Position numbers and translations under genes: made by a program. Below the pieces are notes generated by a model, which was given only the letters and a program-made list of their open reading frames with translations, did not search any database and was not told the DNA's origin. 64,000 nt of DNA from Bettongia penicillata ogilbyi (lineage: Eukaryota; Chordata; Mammalia; Diprotodontia; Potoroidae), in NCBI GenBank assembly GCA_023548195.1, contig JAJHZJ010000268.1:2176215-2240214 (forward strand), written 5' to 3'. Positions 9,659 through 21,079 of this stretch are shown here, in pieces. Each line of letters starts with the position of its first letter. The stretch's first letter is position 1.

Positions 9659-10711
9659 GCAATAGGACAAAAACTACTAGTGTGTGAAAAAAAAAATTTA
9701 CTCCAGGGTCCTGAAGTGATTTTTTATCGGACTATTCCATTATTCCAACATCCATATAACAGTGAAAAAGATGACAGAAAATAATATACAACCATAAGAA
9801 ATTTGATCAAATAAATAATGACATAGGACCCTCTGTCACAAACTTATTTTGTTTTTTCATTAAGCTTATGTCCAAAAACAACTTTTATCATCCCTTGATT
9901 CATACAGGGAGAAAAAAAAAACATGCCATTATTAATTAATTTGTGATTCTATCTATTTTTATTCTTGTACATATATTGTGAGTTTGGAGTCTCTATTTTA
10001 GATCTGTGACACTTTTTTTTTTTAATAGGCTGTTTTAAAACTGAGGCCTCTTTTTTTCCTGTGTGGGACTTCTAGTGGTTATAGCAGTCTGAAATGCTGT
10101 GTGATGACTGCGCAGGAGCATCTGATGTTTTAAAGCAGTTTTTCAGCATGACACTTTAAAAAAATGTAATTTCCAAGGCCACATGAAATTTACTTTCATA
10201 GCCACTCCAGGTCTAGGAGCGGAAAAGCTGAAAAATACTTTTGTTTAGAAGTCTGAGTGGTTTGTGGGGGGGGAACCTTTTTAGGTTTTGCATGCCAGTG
10301 CATGGCCTATTGCTGTGAAACAGAGAGAGGGTAAAGCTGCCTAAGGCAATGCACTGGAGGAAGAAATGTTTAATAGCACTAGGGGAAAAAAAAGATAATG
10401 CATGGCAAAGTTTTGTCTTCTAGTAGACTATATAGCATGCAGAGTTTAGTGTGTGTTAAAACAGTGTATGACATTGCTGTATCAAAGTTGTAAAATTAAG
10501 CATTATTTATTGAAAACTATGTATTTTTTTGTAAAAACCTGATCACATAGAGAATATCACAGTGGCTTGTGCTAGTGCTCCAATCTTTAACCAGCTTCTT
10601 TCCTACCGTACTTGGTATGCAGTGTTAATGCTCAGGGTTGAAAATCGTACACTCCAATGTCTCTTTGGCAAGAATTTTTAAACAGAGGAATACATTTGTT
10701 CAAAAGACTCT

Positions 10712-10717
10712 AATAAA
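10712..10717 (+). terminator. SOX11: Probable distal SOX11 poly(A) signal
   Basis: AATAAA is followed by a likely cleavage zone at about 10730-10738 and then a GU/U-rich element (TGTGGTTTTTATGTGCATTTTTT) starting at 10739. This signal-to-GU spacing is the best in the region. Confidence 0.55.
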
Positions 10718-11813
10718 ATTGTGTGATCAATCTGCACTTGTGGTTTTTATGTGCATTTTTTCCAGTTTTGCATTTGATAACTACTGTTTAATTCTTCAAG
10801 TGTTGTCTCCAAACTGATGTTACTGACAGGCTTTATAAGTGCTGTGTCTCTCAAAACAAACATGGCTGACAGCCTTGAGGAGAGGTCCTGAATGCTGTCC
10901 TGGGCACATATGATAGATAGATCTAGAAATGGAATAATCATGGTAATTTCTCACTATGTTTTACTGGCAAACATAATGAACAAACGCATAGGCAAAATGA
11001 AGGGTAGAGTATGATGGAGATTTTTCTTTTCATACAATGTTTAAAGTAGAAAATGAAGGAAAAAATATCAGGGGCAGTTGCTGCTATTGAATTCAATGCC
11101 AGCAAACTCCATTTCTCTGTGTCTTTTTTCTATAAACAATTTACAGTGTAAATGTATTTTGACATAGAAATCATTCTGTATTAAGATTCTTGATATAAAA
11201 TGCTTTTATGAAAGCCTGTAAGTGATTCTTGGAATATTATAATAAGATTTTTTTAAAAAATGTGTTTACATGGTGAGTGTTTGTTGTATATTAAATTTGG
11301 TTTTGTAGAAACGTTTGTGTTGTATTGTCACAAATTTCAAAGTGCACATTGACACAACCCCCAGAAACACTTTTGGACTCTTAAGCAAGTATTTGCAATG
11401 TTTCCATACACACCAAAGAACAAATTTTTTACTTGTCTTCTATGGCAAATCTTGTTTAATTATGCTCTAACTCAGAGTTTCAGCTCTACATCTTAATAGT
11501 TTAGGGTTATTTTATCTCTGTAAGATTTGTATGTGAAGCTTTTGAATAAAATTTAAAATAGTCCCTTTTCTATCCTCCAGGTTTCAAGTGACAAAAACCT
11601 TTATATTGATCTCCTTCACCCTTCATTTCCCTCACATCCCCAGCATTAACAGTGACAGTTCTTACATTAATGAATGGAATGATTTGCTTTTTAGTAATAC
11701 CTTATTTTGGTGGGAAAAAAAATGTATTAATTCATTAGTTAAATGCGTTTGAAAACAGAAGAGTCAATAAATATTTGTTGGATAAATGAATTAAACCACT
11801 TAGTCTTGGTCTT

Positions 11814-11870
11814 ATACATACACACACTTATATACATGTATACATATGTGTATACACAACACACATTGTA
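11814..11870 (+). repeat. TA/CA mixed microsatellite
   Basis: Interrupted CACA, TATACA and GTGTATACACA units. Confidence 0.75.
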
Positions 11871-13176
11871 TGCACTGTGTAATGCAAACACGTATCTCTT
11901 TTAACTGAGATCAGTGATGTGGTTCTTCATTTTTAAAATATTGCTCTCTAGAATTGAATAAAATTAAAATTGGAGACCTCACAAATTCCATATACAAATA
12001 CCATTGTTGTGTCATAAGTGCTCATCTGTAGATTTGGATGCCACATTAATGCAACAGTAACATTCTTCCTCCATAGGGTTGTGTCCATATGATATTAAAC
12101 ATGAAGAAATTTCATTATTAGTCATTAGAATTGTTAAACATTTAAAGACCAAAGTTATTCCTAGTATAGCTCTGTATTATATAGACATTTTAGAATCTGA
12201 ACCATTATATATTATAATACTAATATCATCCATACAGATTTTATTTAATATATAATAAAGGACTGATTAAATATCATTAAATTATAAAACCATTGCATTT
12301 ACTTCTTGTGCCCTATGATTACAAGTTATAGAATGCCTTATCAATATGTTGTTTGCTATTTAGGTCTAACAAAGTGACAGACATTATTATATTGCAGCAA
12401 AAATGTCCACTTATACAATGGTCTGCTAAGAATCTTAGTCATCCCAAGTTTAAGTGGAATTTCTTAAGCAATGTGTTCCAGTGTCCTGAATGGAATGTTT
12501 ATATACTACAGGATGTGACAAATATATCTTTAAGTGAAAAGTATATGTATTTGGAGAACATTTCCTCTTGTTCTGCTACATAATGATGTATGAAATATAA
12601 CTATATTGATGAAGATCAGAGACTTTTAAATTAATGTATTAAAAGAAAATGTTTCTGCTTGAAGAGATATAGCATTTATAAAATAACCTACTCATGGAAC
12701 TTGAAAATAATTGATTTATTTTTTTCTCTCTCCTATAAATTTGACCAGATCACAATCCTGAATTTCATCACAATTAAAAGATGTAATATATTTCACTCTT
12801 GAGAATTCATGTAGAGGGTAAGCAAAAAGTGAGGCTAGCCTTCTGTCCCAGCCCCATTACCTCCCCCTCTTCATTTTCTGCTTTTTGAATAGTGGGATTG
12901 CTCTTGCTTTCCAAGCCTATAGTGACCAAACGCACAGTAATCATACAAAGGAGAGGATCAAGGAGGTGTGAAAGGAGTTTTTAAGTAATTTAAGGAGTTT
13001 CAAAGTAATTAACATTATTTTTGAGCAGATATAAAAAGGTAAAGGAATTTTTTAAAAGCTGCTTTTAGATTCTTTCTAGAAAATCCCCCAAAATGTAATT
13101 TTGCAAGAGTTCAAATAGATAAAAATATGTTAAATTTCACCACTAAACACTGAGAAATTGAAGTGGAACCAACCCG

Positions 13177-13191
13177 CCCCCCCCCCCCCCC
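13177..13191 (+). repeat. Poly(C) run, 15 bases
   Basis: Homopolymeric C run just after CCCG. It is unusual in AT-rich DNA and also a place where assembly errors are common. Confidence 0.8.
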
Positions 13192-13693
13192 ATTAGCATT
13201 GCTAGTTTCTCAGGTGACATTCTACCTGAGAATGCCTTTTGCCATGTGCAAGAGATTCTACTGCTTTCATTTGGATGCAGAGCTTCCCACAGGTTATTCA
13301 TGCCTGCAAATTGAGCTACTATAGTACACTTGGTGTTAGATGACCCTTGAAGTTTCACTAGGTAAACAATGAAGCTTCTTTTGTTTATAGCAGGTTTTTT
13401 TTTAATGCCTTTCAACCACTGTTTCCTTAAGCGGTCTCCCAGCATCTTATGTTCAACCCACCTTACTCATCTCCCCTCTGTCCGTAGGAAAAGAGAGGCT
13501 AGAGTAGCTGTATTACTTGCTATTATTTGAGAACAGAAAGCTGAAAGTACTTGCTTTCTTTAACTTCTAGAAGGCTCAGGCTTGTCAGTTTTGTCAAATG
13601 ACAATTTAAAAATATTTCTTAAAAATTATTTATTTCTCATCTCTCTGCAAATATACGTTAAATGTAAATAATTACAAGTAGATATTATAATCT

Positions 13694-13925
13694 GGGGCAG
13701 CTAGGTTGTGCGATAGATAGATCACCAGACCTGGAGTCAGGAAGACCTGAATTCAATTGTAGCCTCAGACATTAGGACATGACCCTGGGCGAGACACTTA
13801 ACCCTGTTTGCCTCAGTTTCCTCATCAATAAATTGACCTGGAAAAGGGAATGGCAAACCACTTTAGTATATTTGCCAAGAAAACCCCAAATGGGGTCACG
13901 AAGACTTGGACACAATTCAACAACA
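13694..13925 (+). mobile_element. Marsupial tRNA/CORE-type SINE, near full length
   Basis: The head GGGGCAGCTAGGTTG is followed by the CCTGGAGTCAGGAAGACCTG box, the central CCTGGGCGAGACACTTAACCC, CCTCAGTTTCCTCATC, and the tail CCAAATGGGGTCACGAAG to CAACAACATT. This is the first interspersed repeat of any size met from the left end. Confidence 0.85.
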
Positions 13926-14084
13926 TTGTGATTTTATCTAGAAACAAAAATATTCACTCTAGTATGAATTTTGACTGTGTAAATGCACTGTGTCAGTGGA
14001 TGAAGCTTGTCTTTTGAACTATCCTTAAATTCTGATCCTTTTAAATTTATGGGTCTACAAAAAAACCTTTACTGAAAGCAGCCC

Positions 14085-14170
14085 TGTGAGGAGGACAGTA
14101 CAAGAATTATCATCTTCTTTTTAACAGATGAGGAAACTGAGACTGAGTGAAATGACTGTCGTCTATGTAA
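14085..14170 (-). mobile_element. MIR-type SINE fragment
   Basis: Contains the reverse MIR core ACAGATGAGGAAACTGAGAC. Confidence 0.65.
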
Positions 14171-14774
14171 GAACTAGCCAAATATGGTATTCCTCTCCAG
14201 TACCATTTGTTCTGAACAAGCCTAAACTAGAACAGCCCTGTCATTTCTGGCTTCAGGGTTAAAATTTATTAAGATAAATTTTCAGGGTCATAAAAAACAA
14301 CTTTAAAAAAATCTGGTAATAGATGAAAGAATCAATTTTAAAAGATACAAGATCAAAATACAAAGTATTCTACTCTTTCTGTAGAATCAGCACAACAAAG
14401 AGGTAGATCAGGATAATATTCCCAGAAGGCATTAAGAGCTTGGGTGATGCCTCTAAAAACTACCCTTGCACCAAAGTTAGGTCTTTTTATATGTTCCCTG
14501 CCAAATAGTTTACCTGCCCTTTTTAAATAAGTGGTCTGTCATACTCTTGAGGAGCCTCTTTTGTAAAACTCTAGGTATCAAGAAAGGGAGAGAATGCCAG
14601 TGGAGTTATGAGGAAACGTAGGAACAGTCATAATTGAGATGGTAGAGGATGCAATCCTTACCAGGCACCATCCCATCCCTGTGTGCCTCTGCCTATCAAT
14701 CCATCGGTATAACTGAGTTCTCACATATTCTGGGCTAACTCTAGATTCCTCAGGCTGGGTCAGTCATTCAGACT

Positions 14775-14870
14775 TGGGGTTGATTCTTACCTTCATGTAG
14801 CTTACATTTTATCAAAGGAGACAGCATACGTGCATGAAAGCATGTACAAGAACTGAAAAGCAAATGGCTT
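14775..14870 (+). mobile_element. L2/CR1-like LINE fragment
   Basis: Reads TTCATGTAGCTTACATTTTA then CAAAGGAGACAGCATACGTG. The same subfamily features recur at about 24000-24060. Confidence 0.45.
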
Positions 14871-15164
14871 TAGATGTTTCAATAGCCTTTGAAGGTATCA
14901 TTGCTCAAGATAGAAAAATATGTTCTTAATGTTGAGCTTTGGTCTCCAGAAAAGGTTAAATTTATCTTCAGCAAATTCTGCCTAAGAAGATAGGGAAAGA
15001 TTTACACCCAAACCATATATTACTTGAAGAGAATTCCCCCTGCCCCACTTTCCTCCAGTTATTTGGAAAATTCAATCAGGCAGAACAGACCATTCCCTAG
15101 CACTGACAGAGAGTTGAGATGTACCCACCAAGACAAATGAGATGATGCAGCAGACAAGAGTGTC

Positions 15165-15650
15165 TAGAGACCTTGTAGGCCTGGAGTCAGAGATACTTGA
15201 GTTTACTTGTTGCTTGAGATAATTTCTAGCAGTATGTCACTGGGCAAGTCACTTAATCTCTTTCTACTGTTTCCCGCCCTGTAAAGTAGGGATCATAATA
15301 GCACCTATAGGACAGCTATGTGGAGCAGTGAATAAACTACCAGGCCTGGAGTCAGGAGGACCTGAGTTCAAATGCAGCCTCAGAAATTATCTCTGTGATC
15401 TTGGGCAAATCACTTAATCCTAGTCGCCTTAGTGTCCTCATCTATAAAATGAGCTGTAGAAGGAAATGACAAATAACTCCAATATCTTTGCCAATAAAAA
15501 CCCCAAATGGCATCACAAAGAATCAGACTGGAATGAAACAAATGAACAATTACACCAACCTCCCAGTGGTGTTGGGAGGCCTAAATTTGATAATATTTGT
15601 AAAGCACCTGGCACAAAGTAAGCACTTAATAAATGCTGATTTCCTCTCAT
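15165..15650 (+). mobile_element. MIR-type SINE split by a later SINE
   Basis: The left part (15165-15310) carries CTGGGCAAGTCACTTAATCT and ends AATAGCACCTAT. The right part (15553-15650) resumes with CCTCCCAGTGGTGTTGGGAG and ends in AAGCACTTAATAAATGCTGA, as expected from a continuous MIR. The gap is filled by the SINE at 15311-15552. Confidence 0.7.
15311..15552 (+). mobile_element. Marsupial tRNA/CORE SINE nested in an older MIR
   Basis: The head AGGACAGCTATGTGGAGCAG, the CCTGGAGTCAGGAGGACCTG box and the tail CCCCAAATGGCATCACAAAG to GAAACAAATGAACAATT show a complete copy, inserted inside an older repeat. Confidence 0.8.
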
Positions 15651-15697
15651 TGTAATATATATTGGCTGGGCAAAAGAAATTAAATGTATATAATTTA

Positions 15698-16830
15698 ATT
15701 TATTAAGCCTCTACTGTGTGCCAGGTACTATACTTGGCCCTAGTTACACAAAGAAAAAAAAGAAAAGAAAAATTAACAACCTCTACTTTCAAAGAACAGT
15801 CATTATAACAATTCTCATTTGTTTTCATAAAATATATAAAAATGTAGGTAAATGAATTAGAGATTTTGAAGAGGCAATAAGGTAAGGGATATCAAGGCTC
15901 CTGACAGATGGAGGTGAGGAAGAAATACATTCTAGTCCCACGTAAAGGCATGGAAACAGGACAAGTTTAGGGATGTTGAAGTAGGCCAGTTGGATGGCAA
16001 CACAGAGGGCATGGAGAACAATGGGCAGTAAGTCTGCGGAGTTCAGGAGGCTGGAGCACATGAAGCAAGTGAAAGACACTTTTCATAGTAACAAATCAGC
16101 AAGTGGAACACTATGTCACAAGAGACTAGGGGAAAACAACAATCAGGTGTCAATTACCTGTCAAATAAAAGGAAGAATGTTTAGGGGAAGCTTCCTGAAA
16201 AAGTTCCTGGAAGTGGTTGTGTTTTTCCATTTGCCATATTGTAAAGGAGGTGAGGTAGAGGAAATGATGGAAAGGAGGAGGTCATACTACGTAGAATATA
16301 TGGAATGTGCCTATATGGGAAAGTGGGAGTCATAGTCGAGGAATTCTGAGCCAATTCAGCATTATTGTTATAGTAGCAAAATAAAGAATGATTACTAGCT
16401 CTGGTTTAAAGAGCTTAGATTTGATATTTAGACTATTGAGCAGAGAAGGGACATGCTAAAATGAATACGGAAAAGAATCTTGTAGCACAGGGCTTCTGTG
16501 AACTCTCTTTTTCCTCTCTCTCTCTGAACTACATGGTAATATAATTGGTTTCTTTTGTAATATTATATATTTTATATATCTAAAACAATATTCTGAGAAG
16601 GCTTGATCCACAGGTTTCATCAAACTTGACAAAGGAATGTTCATGAGACAAAGTTTGAAAGTCCTGTTGTAGAACCTGTATGGAGGAAGAACTTAAATAA
16701 GAAGAAAGCTAAGGGGTATCAAATCCAGGTTTGGACTATAATTAACCAGACAGTACTTAAGGAGAGCGCATGACTGAGATTTTAGCAAAAGAGGAAGACA
16801 GATTCCACAGGTCAAAGAAAGCGAGGAAGC
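15698..16830 (+). mobile_element. L2/CR1-type LINE remnant, degenerate
   Basis: Starts with the common motif TTTATTAAGCCTCTACTGTG, TGCCAGGTACTATACTTGG. It continues as purine-rich, decayed sequence with short recognisable pieces (GGCATGGAAACAGG, GAGCAGAGAAGGGACATG). Its coding capacity is lost, so the 113-codon frame near 15994 is not considered a gene. The right edge is vague. Confidence 0.4.
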
Positions 16831-17439
16831 AAATGAAATCCAGACAGATTCCCATTCTCATCTGTGGACCTACTCTTTGCCTCTAATGCATTCTCAACCT
16901 CATGGAATCTGTGGTCTCAATCAAGGTTAATTAAGCTCAAAGACCACCTTCTATAGGAAGTATATTCTGATCTCCAATTGCTAGCAACTCACCCCCGAAA
17001 TTACTTGGTAACCATCCTCTGTAATTTGTATTTAATTTTTGTAATGTTATTTTCACCCAATAGAAATGAGCTCCTTGAAGATTGAATTCCCTTTTTTTTT
17101 TTTTTTTTTTGACATTTTAGCCCCAGCTCTGAGAATAGTGTTTTGCTTGTGTCTTGTGTATGGTCATATGTATATTAAATGTCAGAGGTAGGGATCAAAA
17201 ACCAGATCCCTCTTAAAGGTATAATATTTTTTTCCTACTATACCATGCTGCCATCTCATTTTTAAGTCTTGGACTTAAGGTTGTATGCCCTTCTTTGTGA
17301 ATAGTCTACCTTCAATTTAGCTTTGTTCTAGTTGAATATATTGGACATTAAGGTTCAGAGGGGTTTGGAATGGGAAACAAAAAGAAATCTACACCATTCC
17401 TTTTGAATCTGTAATCAATTGCTAATTAAGTTATTATTT
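16831..17439. other. Gene-free stretch, little recognisable
   Basis: Holds an L2/MIR-like tail fragment (about 17050-17150, GAGCTCCTTGAAGATTG) interrupted by a T-run (17092-17110). No gene signal is seen. Confidence 0.4.
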
Positions 17440-17690
17440 TGATGGAATACTACTATGCTTTAAGGAATGGTGAGTTTGATGATCTTAGAAAAATATGGAT
17501 AGACTTGCACAAAATAATGAAGAGTGAAATGAGCAGAATGAAGAGAATGTATACAGAAACAATAAAATTGTTTTGTGAACAATTTTGAGCAAATAAGTCA
17601 TTTTGACTATTATAAATATCCAATTTGATTACAAAGGACCTGTGAAGGAAGATGTTGTCTATATAAAGAAAAATAGAAGTGTGTCATATA
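17440..17690 (+). mobile_element. L1 3' end, marsupial type
   Basis: GATGGAATACTACTATGCTT followed by AGAGTGAAATGAGCAGAATG matches the 3' region of marsupial L1 copies. It is 5'-truncated and ends near a TATG/TA microsatellite (about 17690-17745). Confidence 0.6.
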
Positions 17691-17764
17691 TATGTATGTA
17701 TATTTATATATATTATATATACACATACATACATATATTTGTGTTTAATGGTAGCCATCTCTAG

Positions 17765-17870
17765 GGTGTGATCTTTTATAAGTCACTTAATCTCTGTGGG
17801 TCTCAGTTTCCCATCTGTAAAATTGAATGGCTTTTAAATTAAGCACCAGGAAGCTTCTACATTAGATATT
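17765..17870 (+). mobile_element. MIR-type SINE fragment
   Basis: AAGTCACTTAATCTCTGTGG then TCTCAGTTTCCCATCTGTAA. Confidence 0.65.
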
Positions 17871-18690
17871 AGGGATAAAAAGAAAAAGAATAAAATAATC
17901 CTAAAGAATCTTGAACTCAACTGGGAAGAATATACTATACATAAACAGAGAAAGAAACACAAATTGTATGCATAATGATGCAAAGTAATCTGAAGAAACC
18001 AGAAGCACTAACTGGGGTAAAGAAAGGTCTCATGTAGTTAGTGGCACCCGAAAGTGCTTTGAGAGTATCTTGGTATTCTTTGAGTTTGAGATGAAAAAAG
18101 AGTACATTTCATAATTGGAAAGTGACCTAAAAAGGAACAAAAGCAAGGAATATGATGTCATGAGTTGGTAAAAGCTAGTAGTCCTGTTTGACTGGAACAA
18201 AGGGGGTCATAAGAAATATGAATAGCAAAATATGTGGGAGACAGATAATATAGAGAAATTTCAGTGCCAAAGTGAGAATTCTGTATTTTATCCTAGAGGC
18301 AATAGGGGGCCACTGAAGTTAAGGGGGTGGCAAGCTCAGATCTTCATTTTAAGAATTTCAATTTGGCATCCGTTGGAGAATGAATTGGAGATGGAAAAGA
18401 CTGGAAACAGTGACACTGATTAGAAGGCAGTTGCAATATCCATGAGAGAAGTATTGAGAACCTGATCTAAAATTGCATGAAGGGAGGAAAGGGGGTGGGG
18501 AAGAAATGTGAGAGATTTCACAATGGATTGGACATATGGTAGAAATGAGAGTGAGAATGAAGAATTGAAGATGACTAAGGATGGGAACTTAAATGACCAG
18601 AGGGTGATTGGGGTCATGACCTTAATAACAATATGGACATTTGGAAGAGGGGAAGGTTTGGGGGGAAAATAATGATTTCTATTAGTATTC
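17871..18690 (+). mobile_element. L2/CR1-type LINE remnant
   Basis: Contains ATCCTAGAGGCAATAGGGGG, CCACTGAAGTT and further decayed motifs shared with the copies at 27735-28720 and 44765-45430. Coding frames are broken. The family name is tentative; the shared motifs are seen directly. Confidence 0.5.
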
Positions 18691-18721
18691 CTTTTAGCAC
18701 TTTCCTCACAATTTTCTTGCG

Positions 18722-18788
18722 ACATTCAAATGAGATAATATGTAAAGTACTTTGCAAATCTTAAAGAGCTATATAAATATCAGCAAAT
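18722..18788 (+). mobile_element. MIR 3' tail
   Basis: CAAATGAGATAATATGTAAA then GTACTTTGCAAATCTTAAAG. Confidence 0.55.
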
Positions 18789-19317
18789 TTTCACTAAAAT
18801 CATATTGATGTAATTATTTTCAAACGATTTTCTGAACTTTTTAGTTCTATTTCACTTTGCAAAAAGTCATATTAGGCTATTGAGAAATTTTAGATAAAAT
18901 GATTACATAAGCTCAAATTGGGGTTAGTCACATATTTAAAAACCTATGCAACATCCTTCTCCAAATGCATATTACCTTAAAACGGAAACCCTTCTGCATT
19001 CAATGGAGAATCATAAGAAGACCAAGGTATACATGGAGGGTGCTACAAAGGGATAGGAAAAAATAATAGGTCCCCTTTCATTGCTTCTAGTCCAAGATGA
19101 TTCTATCTCCTTGTGGCCCCAGGCCTGACTTTGCTTCCATATTCCAACTATCAGACCATAATTCAGCTTTTTTGCAGTCTGAATCTGAGAATTCATATGA
19201 TCCAGGTCTCTTTTAACATGAAACTATAGGAAGAGTCAGAGAACATGGGTTCAAAGGTCATTTCTTTCTGTTTGAAGATAGATGGATAGTTGGATGGATG
19301 GATAGCACCCTGATTAA

Positions 19318-19480
19318 GCAATTAACTGCAGGCACTGTGCTAAGCACTAGGGAAATAAATACAGGCAAACCAGATAATTCTTATCCATAAGGAGCTTACA
19401 TTTTAATAGGCGAACATAACACATAAAGAGGAACTAGAAGGGGAGAATGGAAGGCACCCACAGAGGTAAGACTCTTTCCA
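19318..19480 (+). mobile_element. L2/CR1-like fragment
   Basis: GGCACTGTGCTAAGCACTAG then AAGGAGCTTACATTTTAATA, the common 'size-of-pool' segment of these LINE remnants. Confidence 0.5.
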
Positions 19481-19524
19481 AGGAGGAGAAGTCTAAAGGG
19501 TTAGTTATACTAGGAATGAAGTAA

Positions 19525-19640
19525 CCTTGGAGAAGTTACTTAATTTTCCTGGACCTCAGTTTTGTCAACTGTAAAAAGGGGGCATTGGTATTAATGATCT
19601 CCAAAATCTTTTTGAACTCTAGATCCATGATCTTAACACC
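19525..19640 (+). mobile_element. MIR-type SINE fragment
   Basis: Decayed CTTGGAGAAGTTACTTAATT, CTCAGTTTTGTCAACTGTAA and a 3' end reading TTGAACTCTAGATCCATGAT. Confidence 0.6.
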
Positions 19641-20079
19641 TTTTCATGCTAATCACCCTCAAATCGAACTTATCCTATCTTCTAGTAGCTTATTGATGAA
19701 TCAAGGTGGCACATCTGGAGGAGAGGCATAGGTCTATTTTTTGACTTGCTATTATATGCTGACATTGCCACTGAAATCTTTGTTTAAGGTTTCATCATGG
19801 TATGATGGTACATTGGATTCTCAAAGAATTTCCAGCATTCTAGCATAGTGCAAGCTTTACCAAATGGGAAAGCTGTCATCTGAAAGCCAAGACAGCTAAA
19901 TTTGGAGGAGCTCTTCACCAGAATGTGAGCCACCAAGTAATGAATTTTATGGTCATAGAAACTGATGAAGCCCGTCATCTATGGAGAGGAAGCATTGTGA
20001 TCCCTGTTAGTGGAAGGGGTACTTCTCTCTAGTAAAATCACTGATCTTTTGAAGCACTCAGGCATGATACTAAATAAAT

Positions 20080-20345
20080 CTCAACACTTAGATACATTTT
20101 CTCATCTGGAAAATGGAATAATAATTATGACAGTGTTATGTCATGGAGCTGTTGTAATTCATAGGCAATCAAAACAAAACAAAACAAAAAACTGACTAAA
20201 ATTTTCAAATAAAAACGATATCACCCAGCCATTCTTTATTTTGCTTCTATTTTTACCCACCTGTAAAACAAGGATAATAATCCTTGCTTCATAAGAGTGT
20301 TCTAACGCTTAATTAATTAACATTTGTAAAGCTTTTTGAGACCTA
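20080..20345 (+). mobile_element. MIR fragments (two adjacent)
   Basis: TTCTCATCTGGAAAATGGAA with GGAGCTGTTGTAATTCATAG at 20100-20165, and ACCTGTAAAACAAGGATAAT to CATTTGTAAAGCTTTTTGAG at 20259-20340. An (AAAAC)n run lies between them at about 20171-20190. Confidence 0.5.
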
Positions 20346-20397
20346 CTGATTTAAATTAACAGGTATTAAAACTGGCAGAGCATGGTATGAAACCTTT

Positions 20398-20571
20398 AAA
20401 CTGGCTGGTAACAGAAAGGGAGGGAAAAGGAGGTTCTGTTTAACCCAGGCAGTGTATTATATGTTTAGTCATATAAATAAAACAGAAAATAGAGATGACC
20501 TACAAGAGAAGACCTAGAATAAAACCAAGGGAGCATAACAGATAACACCAAGGACTGGAAGAAACCAAGGG
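20398..20571 (+). repeat. Local duplicate, copy 1
   Basis: Aligns along its length with 21080-21250: AAACTGG/AAACTGA, GGAGGGAAA, ATAAATAAAA-type, CAAGAGAAGAC, GGAGCATAA, TTGGAAGAAAC. I estimate about 70-75 percent identity by eye. It is not a SINE I recognise. Confidence 0.6.
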
Positions 20572-20884
20572 AAAGATCTAGCTACCATGTAAATAGAGGA
20601 AATTCTTACCTTCAGGCTGTAACAGATATTTTTCAGAAGACTTCTCAGAGGTGGGATGTCAATACAGATACATAAAAGACATAAGAAAGAAAAAGACTAG
20701 ATCTGTATTTTAAGCTGGGAGATAGTACTGTGCATCAAAATGATAGACAAATTTAACGGTAAAGACAAAGGATCTAATACTTCAAACAAGGAAAAAGAGG
20801 AATGAAAAACAAAGGAGAAATTGAAATGAAAGCTTCCTAACAATCCACTTAGACCAAAGATGAGTGCAAATAGAATCAGGAGAT

Positions 20885-21005
20885 CATAGATTTCAGTCAG
20901 ATCTAAAGTAGTCACTTCATTTTAAAAATACAGAAACCGAGGCCTAGAGGAGTTAAGTGACCTGTCTGAAGTCAGACTATTACCTCAAATTAAACCTGAA
21001 TCAAT
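20885..21005 (-). mobile_element. MIR-type SINE fragment
   Basis: AGATCATAGATTTCAGTCAG, CAGAAACCGAGGCCTAGAGG and TTAAGTGACCTGTCTGAAGT in reverse MIR order. Confidence 0.65.
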
Positions 21006-21079
21006 CTGTCAATAAACATTCTTGAATGCCTAATATGTAGCAGGCACCATGCTAAGTTCTGGGAAAACAAAGAAAGGCA
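21006..21079 (+). mobile_element. L2/CR1-like fragment
   Basis: GCAGGCACCATGCTAAGTTC TGGG followed by AAAGAAAGGC. It abuts copy 2 of the local duplicate. Confidence 0.45.

Larger units (their letters stand above)
2655..10735 (+). other. SOX11: SOX11 long 3' UTR (estimated extent)
   Basis: After the stop codon there is about 8 kb without a recognisable interspersed repeat, containing T-rich stretches, ATTTA motifs, several AATAAA signals and two Pumilio-type UGUANAUA matches (8395-8402, 9966-9973). Mammalian SOX11 mRNA is known for a very long 3' UTR (about 7 kb in human), which agrees in scale. The end is placed after the AATAAA at 10712. Shorter isoforms ending near 4205 or 7515 are possible. 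Whether the CpG-rich block at 4330-5345 is always transcribed as UTR is unknown. Confidence 0.6.
10737..13693. other. Near repeat-free flank downstream of SOX11
   Basis: No gene and no full SINE or LINE is recognisable. Contents noted are a short MIR/L2-like tail (11763-11791, CAATAAATATTTGTTGGAT), a TA/CA microsatellite (11814-11870) and a C-run (13177-13191). Low repeat density next to a developmental gene suggests possible regulatory constraint. Confidence 0.45.

Noticed and set aside
15994..16335. 113-codon plus-strand frame
   Set aside because: Falls in a decayed LINE-like segment and shows no known domain.
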